The notes: generated from the letters alone by a model not told the origin. DNA of 64,000 nucleotides from an uncultured bacterium (GCA_949297765.1 CASFTV010000011.1:1-64000), one strand, 5' to 3'; positions 8,898 to 17,440 are shown, numbered from the stretch's first letter. Numbers and translations: made by a program.

Positions 8898-10679
8898 ATG
8901 AACGCAAATCAACTCCGATCGAAATTTCTTGAATTTTTCAAAAGCAAAGGACACGCCGTCATCAAAAGCGCACCTTTGATTCCCGATAATGATCCGACTG
9001 TTCTGTTCACAACCGCGGGCATGCACCCGCTGGTTCCCTTTCTTCTCGGAGCGCCGCATCCGCTGGGAAAACGACTCTGCGATGTGCAGAAGTGCATCCG
9101 GACCGGCGATATTGACGAAGTGGGCGATCCGGTCCACCTGACGTTCTTCGAAATGCTCGGCAACTGGTCGCTCGGCGATTACTTCAAGGAGACCGCTATC
9201 CGGAACAGTTTCGAATTTCTGACAGGAAAAGAGTGGCTGAACATTCCCGTGGACCGTCTTGCCTTCACCGTCTTCGCCGGCGATGAAAATGCACCGTTCG
9301 ACGAAGAGGCATTCAATCTCTGGCGCTCGCTCGGAGTCAGCGAAAAACGAATCGCAAAACTCCCGAAAGAAGACAACTGGTGGGGACCGGCCGGACAGAC
9401 CGGACCGTGCGGACCGGATACCGAAATGTTCTACTGGACCGGACCGATGCCGATTCCGGAAACGTTCGACCCGAAAGATAAACGCTGGGTCGAAATCTGG
9501 AACGACGTGTTCATGCAGTACAACAAAACCGCGGAAGGCACATTCATCCCTCTGGAAAAACGCAATGTGGATACCGGAATGGGCGTCGAACGGGTCACTG
9601 CGATTCTCCAGGGAAAATCAAGCTGCTACGACACGGAAATTTTCGCTCCTCTGTTTGCGGAACTCGACCGGATCCGCGGCATGGAACCCCCTGCGGAACG
9701 CACACGTTCCGAACGCATTGTCGTGGAACACATGCGCGCAGCAACATTCATTCTCGCGGACGGAATCACGCCGGGAAAAGTCGATCAGCCCTACATTCTC
9801 CGCCGTCTGATCCGCCGCGCAATCCGGGAAGCGAAACAGGCCGGCGTAACGGTTCCATTCACATCGAAAATCGCACAGATCGTCATCGACAACTACGGTG
9901 ACGCCTATCCGGAACTCCGGGAAAACCAGGCGATGATCCTTGAGGAACTCGACCGGGAAGAGTCTCTTTTCAAACAGACTCTGGAACACGGAGAAAAGGA
10001 ATTCGAAAAATTCATTTCCCGCGTTCCCGCTCATATCCAGAACAAAGTGGTCAGCGGCAAAAATGCCTTTTTCCTCTATGAAACCTACGGCTTCCCCATC
10101 GAACTCACGGTCGAAATGGCAAAAGAAAAAGGGTTCACTGTTGACAGAAAAGGATACGAGGAAGCATTCCGCAAACATCAGGAACTTTCCCGTCAGGGGG
10201 CGGAACAGAAGTTCAAAGGGGGCCTTGCCGACCATTCCGAAGAGACCGCGCGTCTGCACACCGCCACCCATCTTCTCCACAAAGCGCTTCGGATCGTCCT
10301 GGGCGACCACGTTGCGCAGAAAGGCTCCAACATCAATGCGGAACGTCTCCGCTTCGATTTCTCCCATCCCGACAAGATGACGCCGGAACAGATTGCGGAA
10401 GTCGAAAAACTGGTGAACGAGGTCATTGAAAAGAAATACCCCGTCATCTGCGAAGAAATGAGTCTGGAAGACGCCAGAAAGAGCGGAGCGATCGGCCTGT
10501 TCGGCAATAAATACGGAGAACGGGTGACGGTTTATTCCATGGGCGACTTCAGCAAGGAAATCTGCGGCGGTCCCCATGCCTCGAACACGGGAGATCTCGG
10601 TTCCTTCAAGATCATCAAGGAGGAAAGCTCCAGCCGCGGCGTCCGCAGAATCAAAGCGGTCATCGGAAAGAAACAGTAA
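8898..10679 (+). CDS. alaS: Alanyl-tRNA synthetase, short form
   Basis: Class II synthetase that charges tRNA-Ala. The N-terminal catalytic part is complete (motif 2 region CIRTGDIDEVG, then TFFEMLGNWSLGDYFK). The editing domain is present, with zinc/editing motifs HTATH (His454, His458) and CGGPH (Cys556, His560). The protein is 593 residues, while typical bacterial AlaRS is about 875. It stops right after the editing domain, so the C-terminal C-Ala/DHHA1 oligomerisation domain is missing. The editing motif also comes about 100 residues earlier than in E. coli. The reading frame is clean with a normal stop, so this looks native, not truncated by mutation. Its own promoter lies upstream, and the STAS gene follows by 21 bases. 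Confidence 0.92.
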   Translation: MNANQLRSKFLEFFKSKGHAVIKSAPLIPDNDPTVLFTTAGMHPLVPFLLGAPHPLGKRLCDVQKCIRTGDIDEVGDPVHLTFFEMLGNWSLGDYFKETAIRNSFEFLTGKEWLNIPVDRLAFTVFAGDENAPFDEEAFNLWRSLGVSEKRIAKLPKEDNWWGPAGQTGPCGPDTEMFYWTGPMPIPETFDPKDKRWVEIWNDVFMQYNKTAEGTFIPLEKRNVDTGMGVERVTAILQGKSSCYDTEIFAPLFAELDRIRGMEPPAERTRSERIVVEHMRAATFILADGITPGKVDQPYILRRLIRRAIREAKQAGVTVPFTSKIAQIVIDNYGDAYPELRENQAMILEELDREESLFKQTLEHGEKEFEKFISRVPAHIQNKVVSGKNAFFLYETYGFPIELTVEMAKEKGFTVDRKGYEEAFRKHQELSRQGAEQKFKGGLADHSEETARLHTATHLLHKALRIVLGDHVAQKGSNINAERLRFDFSHPDKMTPEQIAEVEKLVNEVIEKKYPVICEEMSLEDARKSGAIGLFGNKYGERVTVYSMGDFSKEICGGPHASNTGDLGSFKIIKEESSSRGVRRIKAVIGKKQ

Positions 10680-10700
10680 GAAAAAGAAAGAGGACACGCA

Positions 10701-11198
10701 ATGAGCACAGAAATCATCATTTCAAACGATGGAGACGCCTACTTTATCACCGTTAACGGAAGAGCGACGTTCGAACACGCGTCCCAACTGCGCAATCTTG
10801 CGAAAAGCCTGGAAAGCGTTGTCTTTTCCAGGATCTGTCTGGACCTGAAAAACTGCGGCGGAATGGACAGCACTTTCATGGGAATCCTTGCCATGCTCGG
10901 ACTGCGCGCGAAGAAAATCAACGCTCCCATGTACGTCTACAACGCGGATGAAGCCAATCTCGCCCTGCTCCAGGGCCTCGGGTTGCGGAAACTCTTCGAA
11001 TTCCGCGACGGAAATATGGAACAGTCTTCCGGAAAAGACTGGGTTTCCGAATCCGGTGAAACATCCGGACGCGCCGAAACAGTTCTCGAAGCTCATCAGA
11101 CTCTGATGACCGCCGATGAACAGAATGTCAAAAAATTTGAGAAAGTAGTCGAACTCGTCCAGAAGGATCTCGACAAACTGAACAAAGAGAAAAACTGA
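10701..11198 (+). CDS. STAS-domain protein (anti-anti-sigma-like)
   Basis: 165 residues. Positions 1-105 form a STAS domain like SpoIIAA/RsbV, with the loop GGMDSTFMGIL in which the Ser of DST is the usual phosphorylation site. The remaining 60 residues are a charged helix (ending VVELVQKDLDKLNKEKN), uncommon in minimal RsbV proteins. No anti-sigma kinase (RsbW-like) is present nearby. It follows alaS by 21 bases and is probably co-transcribed. The partner is unknown. Confidence 0.75.
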   Translation: MSTEIIISNDGDAYFITVNGRATFEHASQLRNLAKSLESVVFSRICLDLKNCGGMDSTFMGILAMLGLRAKKINAPMYVYNADEANLALLQGLGLRKLFEFRDGNMEQSSGKDWVSESGETSGRAETVLEAHQTLMTADEQNVKKFEKVVELVQKDLDKLNKEKN

Positions 11199-11281
11199 CC
11201 GTTTCCTGACCTCCGAATCCTGCGAAGAGAGCAATCCGCCTGCACCCCGGAGACACTCTCCCGCAGAGATCGGAAAAATAT

Positions 11282-12331
11282 TTACAGACGAATCATTCCG
11301 GAATCGGAAAACCGTGTTTCCGAGGGAAGGTCGGTAAACGCATAAAAAATCTGTCCCGCTCCTTCCAGTTTCTCAAAAAAAGCATCCCTTGCATTCCGGT
11401 CCAGATCGGCAACTGCGTCGTCCACCAGCACAACCACCTTCTCCTCCAGTTCGGAAACAAGTTCGAATTCCGCCAGTTTCAATGCAAGAGAAACCATTCT
11501 GCACTGTCCTCTTGATCCGAAATAACGGAGCGGTTTTCCGGAACAGAGCAGATCAAAATCATCCACATGCGGTCCTGTCAGAGTCATGGAGCGCTCCAGA
11601 TCCTTCTCCACGCTCCGTTCCAGCTTCTCCAGAAAGGTTTCGGACGCGGTCGACGCCGGCGAATGCCGGGAAACAATCGAAAATTCCTGAAGCTCCGGAC
11701 GGATCTCCGAAAGCACATACCGCACCTTCTTCTCCAGCATCTCCAGAACCTCCAGACGCTTCCGTACAATCACCGCTCCGGAATCCGCCAGCAGAGCCGC
11801 ATACGCGCTCAGCAGCGAACGGTCCGCACTCCGGCGGTCCTTCAGCAGACAGTTCCGGCTCCTCAACGCCGCCGCATATTTCTGCAGCGCCGAAAAATAA
11901 GAACGGTCCATCATACAGATAAACATATCCAGAAACCGGCGGCGGAACACCGGAGAACCGGTCAGAATCACCGGATCATCCGGCAGAAACGCCACACATT
12001 TGAAGGAATCGGCAAATTCGCTCGCCCGCCGGACCGGAACTCCGTTCAGAAACAGTCTCCGTTCGGAAAAATCCTCAACTTTCAATTCCCGGTCCCAGCG
12101 GTCGTTCCGCCGCAGTTTCAGACAGATCTCAAAACCATTCGATCCGATTCTGCGCAGTTCACGGATCCTGGATGTCCGGAAGGAACGCAAACTGGAAACA
12201 AAATAAATCGACTCCAGAAGCGATGTCTTACCGCGTCCGTTCGCCCCGAGAAACACGATGGAACGCGCATCCAGATGAAATTCAGCCGATTCAAAATTGC
12301 GGAAATTTTTTAACGCAATGTTTTTCAGCAT
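11282..12331 (-). CDS. recF: DNA replication and repair protein RecF
   Basis: 349 residues. SMC-like ATPase that loads RecA at gaps with RecO and RecR. Walker A is GANGRGKTSLLE near the N-terminus, the signature FGSRGQCRMVSLALKLAE lies in the C-terminal half, and Walker B is VVVLVDDAVADLD. It follows dnaN on the minus strand, the classic order, but a terminator-like hairpin separates them. Confidence 0.92.
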   Translation of the reverse strand: MLKNIALKNFRNFESAEFHLDARSIVFLGANGRGKTSLLESIYFVSSLRSFRTSRIRELRRIGSNGFEICLKLRRNDRWDRELKVEDFSERRLFLNGVPVRRASEFADSFKCVAFLPDDPVILTGSPVFRRRFLDMFICMMDRSYFSALQKYAAALRSRNCLLKDRRSADRSLLSAYAALLADSGAVIVRKRLEVLEMLEKKVRYVLSEIRPELQEFSIVSRHSPASTASETFLEKLERSVEKDLERSMTLTGPHVDDFDLLCSGKPLRYFGSRGQCRMVSLALKLAEFELVSELEEKVVVLVDDAVADLDRNARDAFFEKLEGAGQIFYAFTDLPSETRFSDSGMIRL

Positions 12332-12344
12332 CCGCCCTTACCCG

Positions 12345-12383
12345 AAGAAAAAAGGGCATGGATCCCGTTTCGATTCCATGCCC
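12345..12383 (-). terminator. Terminator between dnaN and recF
   Basis: Read on the minus strand, a 9-base perfect stem GGGCATGGA / TCCATGCCC (12375-12383 with 12354-12362) is followed by a T-run (AAGAAAAAA on the plus strand, 12345-12353). It probably attenuates read-through from dnaN into recF. Confidence 0.75.
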
Positions 12384-12404
12384 CTGTTCCGGAAAAAACA
12401 ATCC

Positions 12405-13505
12405 TCAGTTTTTGCGCATCGGCATGATGACATACAGGAATCCGTCATCGCTCTTGATGGCGATCGGACTCATTGCATCGTTCATCTTCAGCGTAACCTT
12501 CTCCACATCCAGACGTTTGAACGGATCCGCCAGGAACTGGGGATTGAACGAAACGGAAACATCCTCAAACCCGTATTCCACCGGAATGGTTTCATGGCCC
12601 TCTCCGATGTTGATGCTGTTTGCTTCAAACTTCAGCTGATTGGCGGAAAACGTCAGCTTCACATACGCCGACGAGTCAAACAGCGGAATGCTGACAATCT
12701 CCAGCGCATCCACAAACGCGCGGCAGGGAAGCTCCACCTGTTTGGAAAACGCGGTCGGAATCACCTGACGGTACTGCGGATACGCTCCTTCGATCAGCTT
12801 CGACGTAATCACCGTGTCACCGATCCGGAAAATCACCTGGTTGCTTCCGATTTCGATCAGGATCTCGCCCTCTTTTTCCATCATGCGTTTTGCTTCGGCG
12901 GCGGCCTTGATGGTGATGATGATGTCGCCGTCCGACCCTTCGGGCGCCTCGTCCAGCAGTTTTTCAACCAGCGCAAGCCGTTTTCCGTCCGTGGCGACGG
13001 CGGTCAGATTGCCTTCTTTCACGGAAAGCAGAATGCCGTGCAGGAACTTTCTTGCATCGTCAAAACTTGCCGCATAGGAGATCCGGTCGATAATCCGGGA
13101 GAAATCCGCCTGTTTGAGTTTCAGTTTCCGCTGCGGCTCAAACGCCACCGGCGCAGGGAAATCTCTCGGATCGAGTCCGAGAAGCATGAATTCCGCCGTT
13201 CCGCAGGTAATTCTGGAGTGATGATTTTCATTGGTCTCAATGACCACATCGTCATTTTTGAATTTGGAGACGAGGCCGAGAAACCGTTTCGCCGGAATGG
13301 TGGTGGCCCCCGCTTCCTGAACATCCGCTTCGATTCTGGTGGAAATGCGCAGTTCAAGATCCGTTGTGGTAAAGGTCAGTTTGCCATCCTCCCCGGTTTC
13401 GACAAGAACATTCGCAAGAATCGGCAGAGTTGTCCTGGAGCCGATGATATTGCAGACTTTTTGAAGAGCTTTCAGAAGCACATCCTTCTTGACACTGATT
13501 CTCAT
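12405..13505 (-). CDS. dnaN: DNA polymerase III beta subunit (sliding clamp)
   Basis: 366 residues, the usual clamp length, starting MRISVKKDVLLKALQKVC and ending LYVIMPMRKN. Three clamp domains are recognisable (TTLPILANVLVET and SPIAIKSDDG regions). The ATG at 13505 was chosen because AAAGG lies 7 bases upstream and the N-terminus then matches the family. The frame continues 100 codons further upstream but without family similarity. dnaA is not adjacent; the upstream gap carries DnaA-box-like motifs. Confidence 0.95.
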   Translation of the reverse strand: MRISVKKDVLLKALQKVCNIIGSRTTLPILANVLVETGEDGKLTFTTTDLELRISTRIEADVQEAGATTIPAKRFLGLVSKFKNDDVVIETNENHHSRITCGTAEFMLLGLDPRDFPAPVAFEPQRKLKLKQADFSRIIDRISYAASFDDARKFLHGILLSVKEGNLTAVATDGKRLALVEKLLDEAPEGSDGDIIITIKAAAEAKRMMEKEGEILIEIGSNQVIFRIGDTVITSKLIEGAYPQYRQVIPTAFSKQVELPCRAFVDALEIVSIPLFDSSAYVKLTFSANQLKFEANSINIGEGHETIPVEYGFEDVSVSFNPQFLADPFKRLDVEKVTLKMNDAMSPIAIKSDDGFLYVIMPMRKN

Positions 13506-13554
13506 GACCGTACCTTTCTTTGCCGTTTGTTTCCGGATTGAATTTCCATTGCGT

Positions 13555-13583
13555 ATTGTACTCCATAATCCTTGAAATATCAA
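13555..13583 (-). promoter_or_regulatory. Promoter of dnaN
   Basis: Minus-strand TTGATA (13578-13583) and TACAAT (13555-13560) with a 17-base spacer, about 50 bases from the dnaN ATG. Confidence 0.6.
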
Positions 13584-13920
13584 CCCCGCTTCCGATTTTT
13601 TCCGGACTTTTTTCCTTCGCGGATTTCTCCACATTTTTAAGAATATTTTCTTTTTACAAGATGAATTTATCGGTATTCTTAGACGTGTTGATATGTTGAA
13701 AACCTGTGACCGTTCAACTCGTTTTCCGCGGATTTTTCTTTGTTCATGAAATGTTTTTGTTCTGTTCAGAAAGGATGAGTTGTCGACATGGCAGAAGTTG
13801 TTCATCTTTTCTTCACATGTTTTTCACAAGTTGTGAACAAAGCGGAAAATTTTCATCTGTTCCGTCTTTTTTGCATCGCGGCTGTTGATTTTCCGGATTG
13901 CGGATGTATTTTAAAGAATT
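13584..13920. other. Candidate origin of replication (oriC) region
   Basis: A gene-free stretch upstream of dnaN. It contains DnaA-box-like nonamers: TTCTCCACA (13625-13633, one mismatch to TTATCCACA) and a tight cluster of TTCTTCACA (13809-13817), TTTTTCACA (13820-13828) and inverted TTGTTCACA (13832-13840). Between them is an AT-rich block (13631-13681) that could unwind. A dnaN-flanking position is a common oriC site. dnaA itself is not here and the boxes are imperfect, so this is a candidate only. Confidence 0.45.
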
Positions 13921-14331
13921 ATGAAACGATACTCTGTCCATGTTCTGATGATTGCCGGAGCGGCGCTTGTTCCGCTTCTTTCCTCCTGCGCGCTGTTCGA
14001 CAAGGATAAATCCATCCTCTCCCCCGCCATGTGGAGCGAAATCGACCGCAACCGGGAAAATCTCAACAAACTGCGCATCGGCATGACACAGGAGGAAGTC
14101 CGCGCAATCATGGGAGAACCGATGATCGGCCAGGTCTACAACACCGAACACCACTGGTTCTATTACACAAGGACGCGCTGGAGCGACGGAATGGCCACCC
14201 GCGACGAATGTACACCCGTGGTCTTCGACGATCTCGGACTGCTGATCGGCATCGGAAACCGCTTCTACAAGGAAAACTATTCCACCACCTTCTGGAGCGA
14301 CAAGTCCATCGAAAAGGTGATTGAGGAATGA
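13921..14331 (+). CDS. BamE/SmpA-like outer-membrane lipoprotein
   Basis: 136 residues. A signal peptide ends in the lipobox LSSC with Cys23 as the lipidation site. The core LNKLRIGMTQEEVRAIMGEP is the typical opening of the BamE/SmpA/OmlA fold, a small lipoprotein that stabilises the outer-membrane protein assembly (BAM) machine. Its stop overlaps the maf start (ATGA), so they are translationally coupled. Confidence 0.7.
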   Translation: MKRYSVHVLMIAGAALVPLLSSCALFDKDKSILSPAMWSEIDRNRENLNKLRIGMTQEEVRAIMGEPMIGQVYNTEHHWFYYTRTRWSDGMATRDECTPVVFDDLGLLIGIGNRFYKENYSTTFWSDKSIEKVIEE

Positions 14332-14897
14332 ATCTGATTCTTGCGTCGGTTTCTCCGCGCAGAAAAGAGCTGCTTTCCCGTCTCGGAATTCCATTTGATG
14401 TCTGCGCCTCCCGTGCAGAGGAACGGTCTGACGGCCCGTGGATGATGACCGCTCTGGAAAACGCCTGCGCAAAGGCGGAGGAAGTCTCCGCACGATTCCC
14501 CGAAGCTCTGGTTCTCGGAGCTGATACGGTCATCGAATTTGAACACCGGATTCTCGGAAAACCCCGCGATCTGTCCGATGCGGAGGCCATTCTGAGCATG
14601 CTTTCCGGAAAAACCCATGCGGTGACGACGGGATGCGCGATCCGATGCCGGAAATCCAATATCGGAATCCGGTTTGCGGAAACCTCCCTCGTCACCTTCC
14701 GTCGTCTCGACCGGAACACCATCCGCGAATATCTTTCCCTGGTTTCGGTTCTTGACAAAGCCGGCGCCTACGCCATCCAGGATCACGGAGATAGGATCAT
14801 CGACAGCTACAAAGGGGACCTGGAAACTATCATCGGTCTTCCCGTGACACGAATCCGTGAAACATTCCGCTGCCTTGATTTCAGTCCGGAAAAATGA
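14328..14897 (+). CDS. maf: Maf-family nucleoside triphosphate pyrophosphatase
   Basis: 189 residues. Starts LILASVSPRRKELLSRLG, the Maf signature, with LGADTVIEFE and DKAGAYAIQDHG further on. Maf proteins hydrolyse non-canonical or modified nucleotides (dTTP, UTP, m7GTP subfamilies) to the monophosphate and are linked to septum control. The subfamily is not certain by eye. It overlaps the preceding lipoprotein gene by 4 bases. Confidence 0.9.
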   Translation: MNLILASVSPRRKELLSRLGIPFDVCASRAEERSDGPWMMTALENACAKAEEVSARFPEALVLGADTVIEFEHRILGKPRDLSDAEAILSMLSGKTHAVTTGCAIRCRKSNIGIRFAETSLVTFRRLDRNTIREYLSLVSVLDKAGAYAIQDHGDRIIDSYKGDLETIIGLPVTRIRETFRCLDFSPEK

Positions 14898-14906
14898 TCC
14901 CATTTT

Positions 14907-14973
14907 CCGGGGACAGGGACTCTGTCCTTGTCGCGGTCCGGCGGCGAGACGCCGGTCGTGTGCAACACGAAAA
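14907..14973 (+). repeat. Dispersed hairpin repeat, copy 2
   Basis: Three consecutive hairpins: GGACAG/CTGTCC (14911-14927), CCGGCG/CGCCGG (14938-14955) and TCGTGT/ACACGA (14956-14970), all perfect. It lies between the convergent maf and formyltransferase genes. It matches copy 3 at 37565-37629 (inverted) over nearly its whole length. Confidence 0.85.
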
Positions 14974-14981
14974 AAATCCCG

Positions 14982-15794
14982 TCACGGAAGCGGAACGGGT
15001 TTTGGTACGGAAGAGGAATAATCCACCGTCAAAACAGGAGAATCCTCATAAAGAAGAACTCCTTCCGGAGAAATTTGAAATTTTCCTTCGGAGAAATCGT
15101 CGGCAACCCGTGGAAAGAGAGTCCAGTCGCCGAACCGTTTAAGCTGATTCAAATTATACTCCGCAATCTGTTTCAAAAGAACTTCATTCTCCCGGAGTTC
15201 CCCGCGTGTGTGCCCGAGAAGATCGACAGGGACTTTGGCGGAAATTCCCGGAATGCAGCCGTGATCCATTTCAGGAGCTCCGGGGGTGAACGGCGTTGCG
15301 ATCAGAACACTGCTGCGAAGATGGTCGAATCCTGCCAGGATCGCTTTCCGGACAGGGACTTCATGCAGACCGGTCAGAAGAGGTTTTCCATCCTGCATGA
15401 CCGTCAGATCGCCCGGATGAATGTTGAGACAGGGGAAGTCGGCCACGATATTGGTCAGCGGGACGAATCCGGCAAGGAGCCCGAAATCCGGTTGAAAAGG
15501 ACGGATTTTCCGGCGCAGATCGTCGGTCCAGAGCTGCCGGACCCGGAATCCCTCTTTTGTGGCAATGGAAATTTTCGAAAGACCGTGTTCTGCGTAAAAC
15601 CGGAAGATGTCAGCTTCAACGAAGGGAATGCCGTTCTGTTCCGCCAGTTTGCGCGCCCGGGTGTGGCCGCTCCGGTCAGTGACGATCGCACAGCAGTGCC
15701 AGGCTGTTCCACAGCGCGGCGAAGAGAGCAGTTTTTCCGCATTGCTCCCCGTTCCGCTGAGAAAAATCACGGCATTGGAGTATTTTCTTTTCAC
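14982..15794 (-). CDS. Formyltransferase-family protein (PurN-like)
   Basis: 270 residues. The opening AVIFLSGTGSNAEKLL and the central CLNIHPGDL (Asn and His of the formyl-transfer site) match the formyl_trans_N fold of GAR transformylase PurN. It is longer than PurN (about 200 residues) and the loop PEMDHGCIPGIS differs, so another formyl acceptor is possible. The start is GTG at 15794 with GAGGAG 9 bases upstream. It is transcribed divergently from the next gene. Confidence 0.65.
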   Translation of the reverse strand: MKRKYSNAVIFLSGTGSNAEKLLSSPRCGTAWHCCAIVTDRSGHTRARKLAEQNGIPFVEADIFRFYAEHGLSKISIATKEGFRVRQLWTDDLRRKIRPFQPDFGLLAGFVPLTNIVADFPCLNIHPGDLTVMQDGKPLLTGLHEVPVRKAILAGFDHLRSSVLIATPFTPGAPEMDHGCIPGISAKVPVDLLGHTRGELRENEVLLKQIAEYNLNQLKRFGDWTLFPRVADDFSEGKFQISPEGVLLYEDSPVLTVDYSSSVPKPVPLP

Positions 15795-15829
15795 AAAACT
15801 TCGCTCCTCATTTGAAATTTACCCATTTG

Positions 15830-15844
15830 ATGTATAAAATACAT
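15830..15844. promoter_or_regulatory. Palindrome in a divergent promoter region
   Basis: ATGTATAAAATACAT has perfect 6-base arms with a 3-base centre. It sits between the divergent formyltransferase and secreted-protein genes, where one factor could control both. Confidence 0.35.
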
Positions 15845-15912
15845 AATGTTTTAATTTCGGCAAATGAAAAGATGAAAAAAAGAATGAAAATACAGCTTCC
15901 GGGAGAAGAAAG

Positions 15913-16473
15913 ATGATGAAAAACTTTATCGGGAAAATGATGACAGCACTGCTGATCTCCGCGGGAATCGCAGTTCCGACAGTGGCAAAGGCCGCCGCAT
16001 GGGATGGCGGAGACTGGCCGAAACAGGTGGAAGGACGCGTCATCGAATATTTGATTATTACCGCGAATTACGAAAGTCCGCGGGATCTTGCAGCGGCGAT
16101 TCAGGAGGCGACCCGCAATCCCATTCTCCTGCTTCCTTCGGCCGATGCGGAAAACCCCACTCTCTATCTGATCCTGCCCGACGGAAAAGATCCTGCCCCG
16201 GTCGATCCCGATCAGTTCAGCGCATATATTTCATCGCTGAACCCGAAACGGATCATCATTATCGGCGACGATACCATCGTTCCCCGCGAATACCGGGTTG
16301 CAATCGACAAAAAATATGAAGTCATTGATTTTGCCAGCCGGAGCTGGTTTGTGAATGCGGTTTCCGCAGCCAATCTTTTCAACTCCGAAAAAATTAAAAA
16401 GAACTTCGAGGAAAAGCGCGCCGCCGCGAAAACGGAGGCCGCTGAAAAGAAAACCGCGGCGGAGGAACAATGA
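15913..16473 (+). CDS. Secreted protein of unknown function
   Basis: 186 residues with a cleavable signal peptide (about 1-27, ending AKAAA), a folded core of about 120 residues and a Lys/Ala/Glu-rich helical tail (155-186). The stretch SSLNPKRIIIIGDDTIVP faintly resembles cell-wall-binding repeat 2, which is a weak call. GGGAG lies 7 bases before the ATG. Its stop overlaps the start of the ABC-2 permease (ATGA), so the two proteins are made together. Confidence 0.6.
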   Translation: MMKNFIGKMMTALLISAGIAVPTVAKAAAWDGGDWPKQVEGRVIEYLIITANYESPRDLAAAIQEATRNPILLLPSADAENPTLYLILPDGKDPAPVDPDQFSAYISSLNPKRIIIIGDDTIVPREYRVAIDKKYEVIDFASRSWFVNAVSAANLFNSEKIKKNFEEKRAAAKTEAAEKKTAAEEQ

Positions 16474-17432
16474 ACATCTTTTACCGTCTGACGGTCAACA
16501 CATTCAAGGAGTGCGTGCGGGAACCGATCTTTTTTCTGCTTCTTCTGGTCGGTCTTGCGCTGATCTGCATTCTCCCGATGTTCGCAATGTTCGTTTTCCG
16601 CGAACAGATCAAACTGGTCGTGGACAGCTCCATGGCGACAACAATGGTGCTCGGCCTGATTGTCGCGGCGCTCTGCTCAAGCCATACAATTACACGGGAA
16701 ATGCGCAACGGGACAGTTCTGCTGCTGCTTTCCAAACCGGTTCCGCGCTATACATTCATTGCAGCAAAAATTGTCGGGGTGACCATGGCGCTGACCGTGT
16801 TCACATTTGTGATGATCTGCTCCTCATTTGTGTCGGTGATGATCGCCAAAGACCAGTTCCGTCTTGATTTCGGGGCAATGGGATTCTATTATGGACTGAT
16901 TGCGGTCTGCGCTTTGCTCGCCGCGGTTCTGAACTATATCAGAAATATGCCGTTTTCCTCGTGCATCACATTCCTGATAGCGGCAGTGCTTCCGGTCTAC
17001 GCGATTCTGCTGTATCTGATCCGCGGCGCTCCGGACGACGAAGGATTCATTCCGCCGCTGCAGTTCATTACGGCAATTTCTTTGCTGTTTCCGGCCATCT
17101 GGCTGATGGGTGCGATCTCCGCGGCGCTGGCAACACGGTGCGGAATCGTTGCCAACCTGACGACCTGTTCGGTTCTGTTTTTTCTGGGACTGATTTCAAA
17201 ATATGTCTCGACCCGTCTGCTCGGCGGCGGTGTGATGGGGGATCTGCTTTCCGCGGTTCTTCCGAACTGGCAGTATTTCTGGATGGCGGATGCGCTTGCC
17301 GCACATACGCACATTCCCCTCCGCTATCTCGGATGGGCGCTGCTGTACAGTATTATTTACGGCGGATTCTGGTCTGTCTGGGCGATGGCGCTGTTCAATG
17401 ACCGGGAAGTCGCAAAAGACGCGATCAACTGA
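16470..17432 (+). CDS. ABC-2 type transporter permease
   Basis: 320 residues with about six hydrophobic segments and the ABC-2 permease feature SSHTITREMRNGTVLLLLSKPVPR after the second membrane segment. Such permeases export drugs, polysaccharides or lipids, or act in gliding or exoprotein systems. No ATP-binding subunit is encoded nearby, so the ATPase must come from elsewhere. It is coupled by a 4-base overlap to the secreted protein upstream; the SGNH hydrolase starts 8 bases downstream. Confidence 0.75.
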   Translation: MNIFYRLTVNTFKECVREPIFFLLLLVGLALICILPMFAMFVFREQIKLVVDSSMATTMVLGLIVAALCSSHTITREMRNGTVLLLLSKPVPRYTFIAAKIVGVTMALTVFTFVMICSSFVSVMIAKDQFRLDFGAMGFYYGLIAVCALLAAVLNYIRNMPFSSCITFLIAAVLPVYAILLYLIRGAPDDEGFIPPLQFITAISLLFPAIWLMGAISAALATRCGIVANLTTCSVLFFLGLISKYVSTRLLGGGVMGDLLSAVLPNWQYFWMADALAAHTHIPLRYLGWALLYSIIYGGFWSVWAMALFNDREVAKDAIN

Positions 17433-17440
17433 GAGTTGCG

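Noticed and set aside
13685-13718. Inverted repeat GTTGAA/TTCAAC in the candidate origin as a terminator
   Set aside because: The 6-base arms enclose 12 bases and lack a T-run; it may equally be part of the origin.
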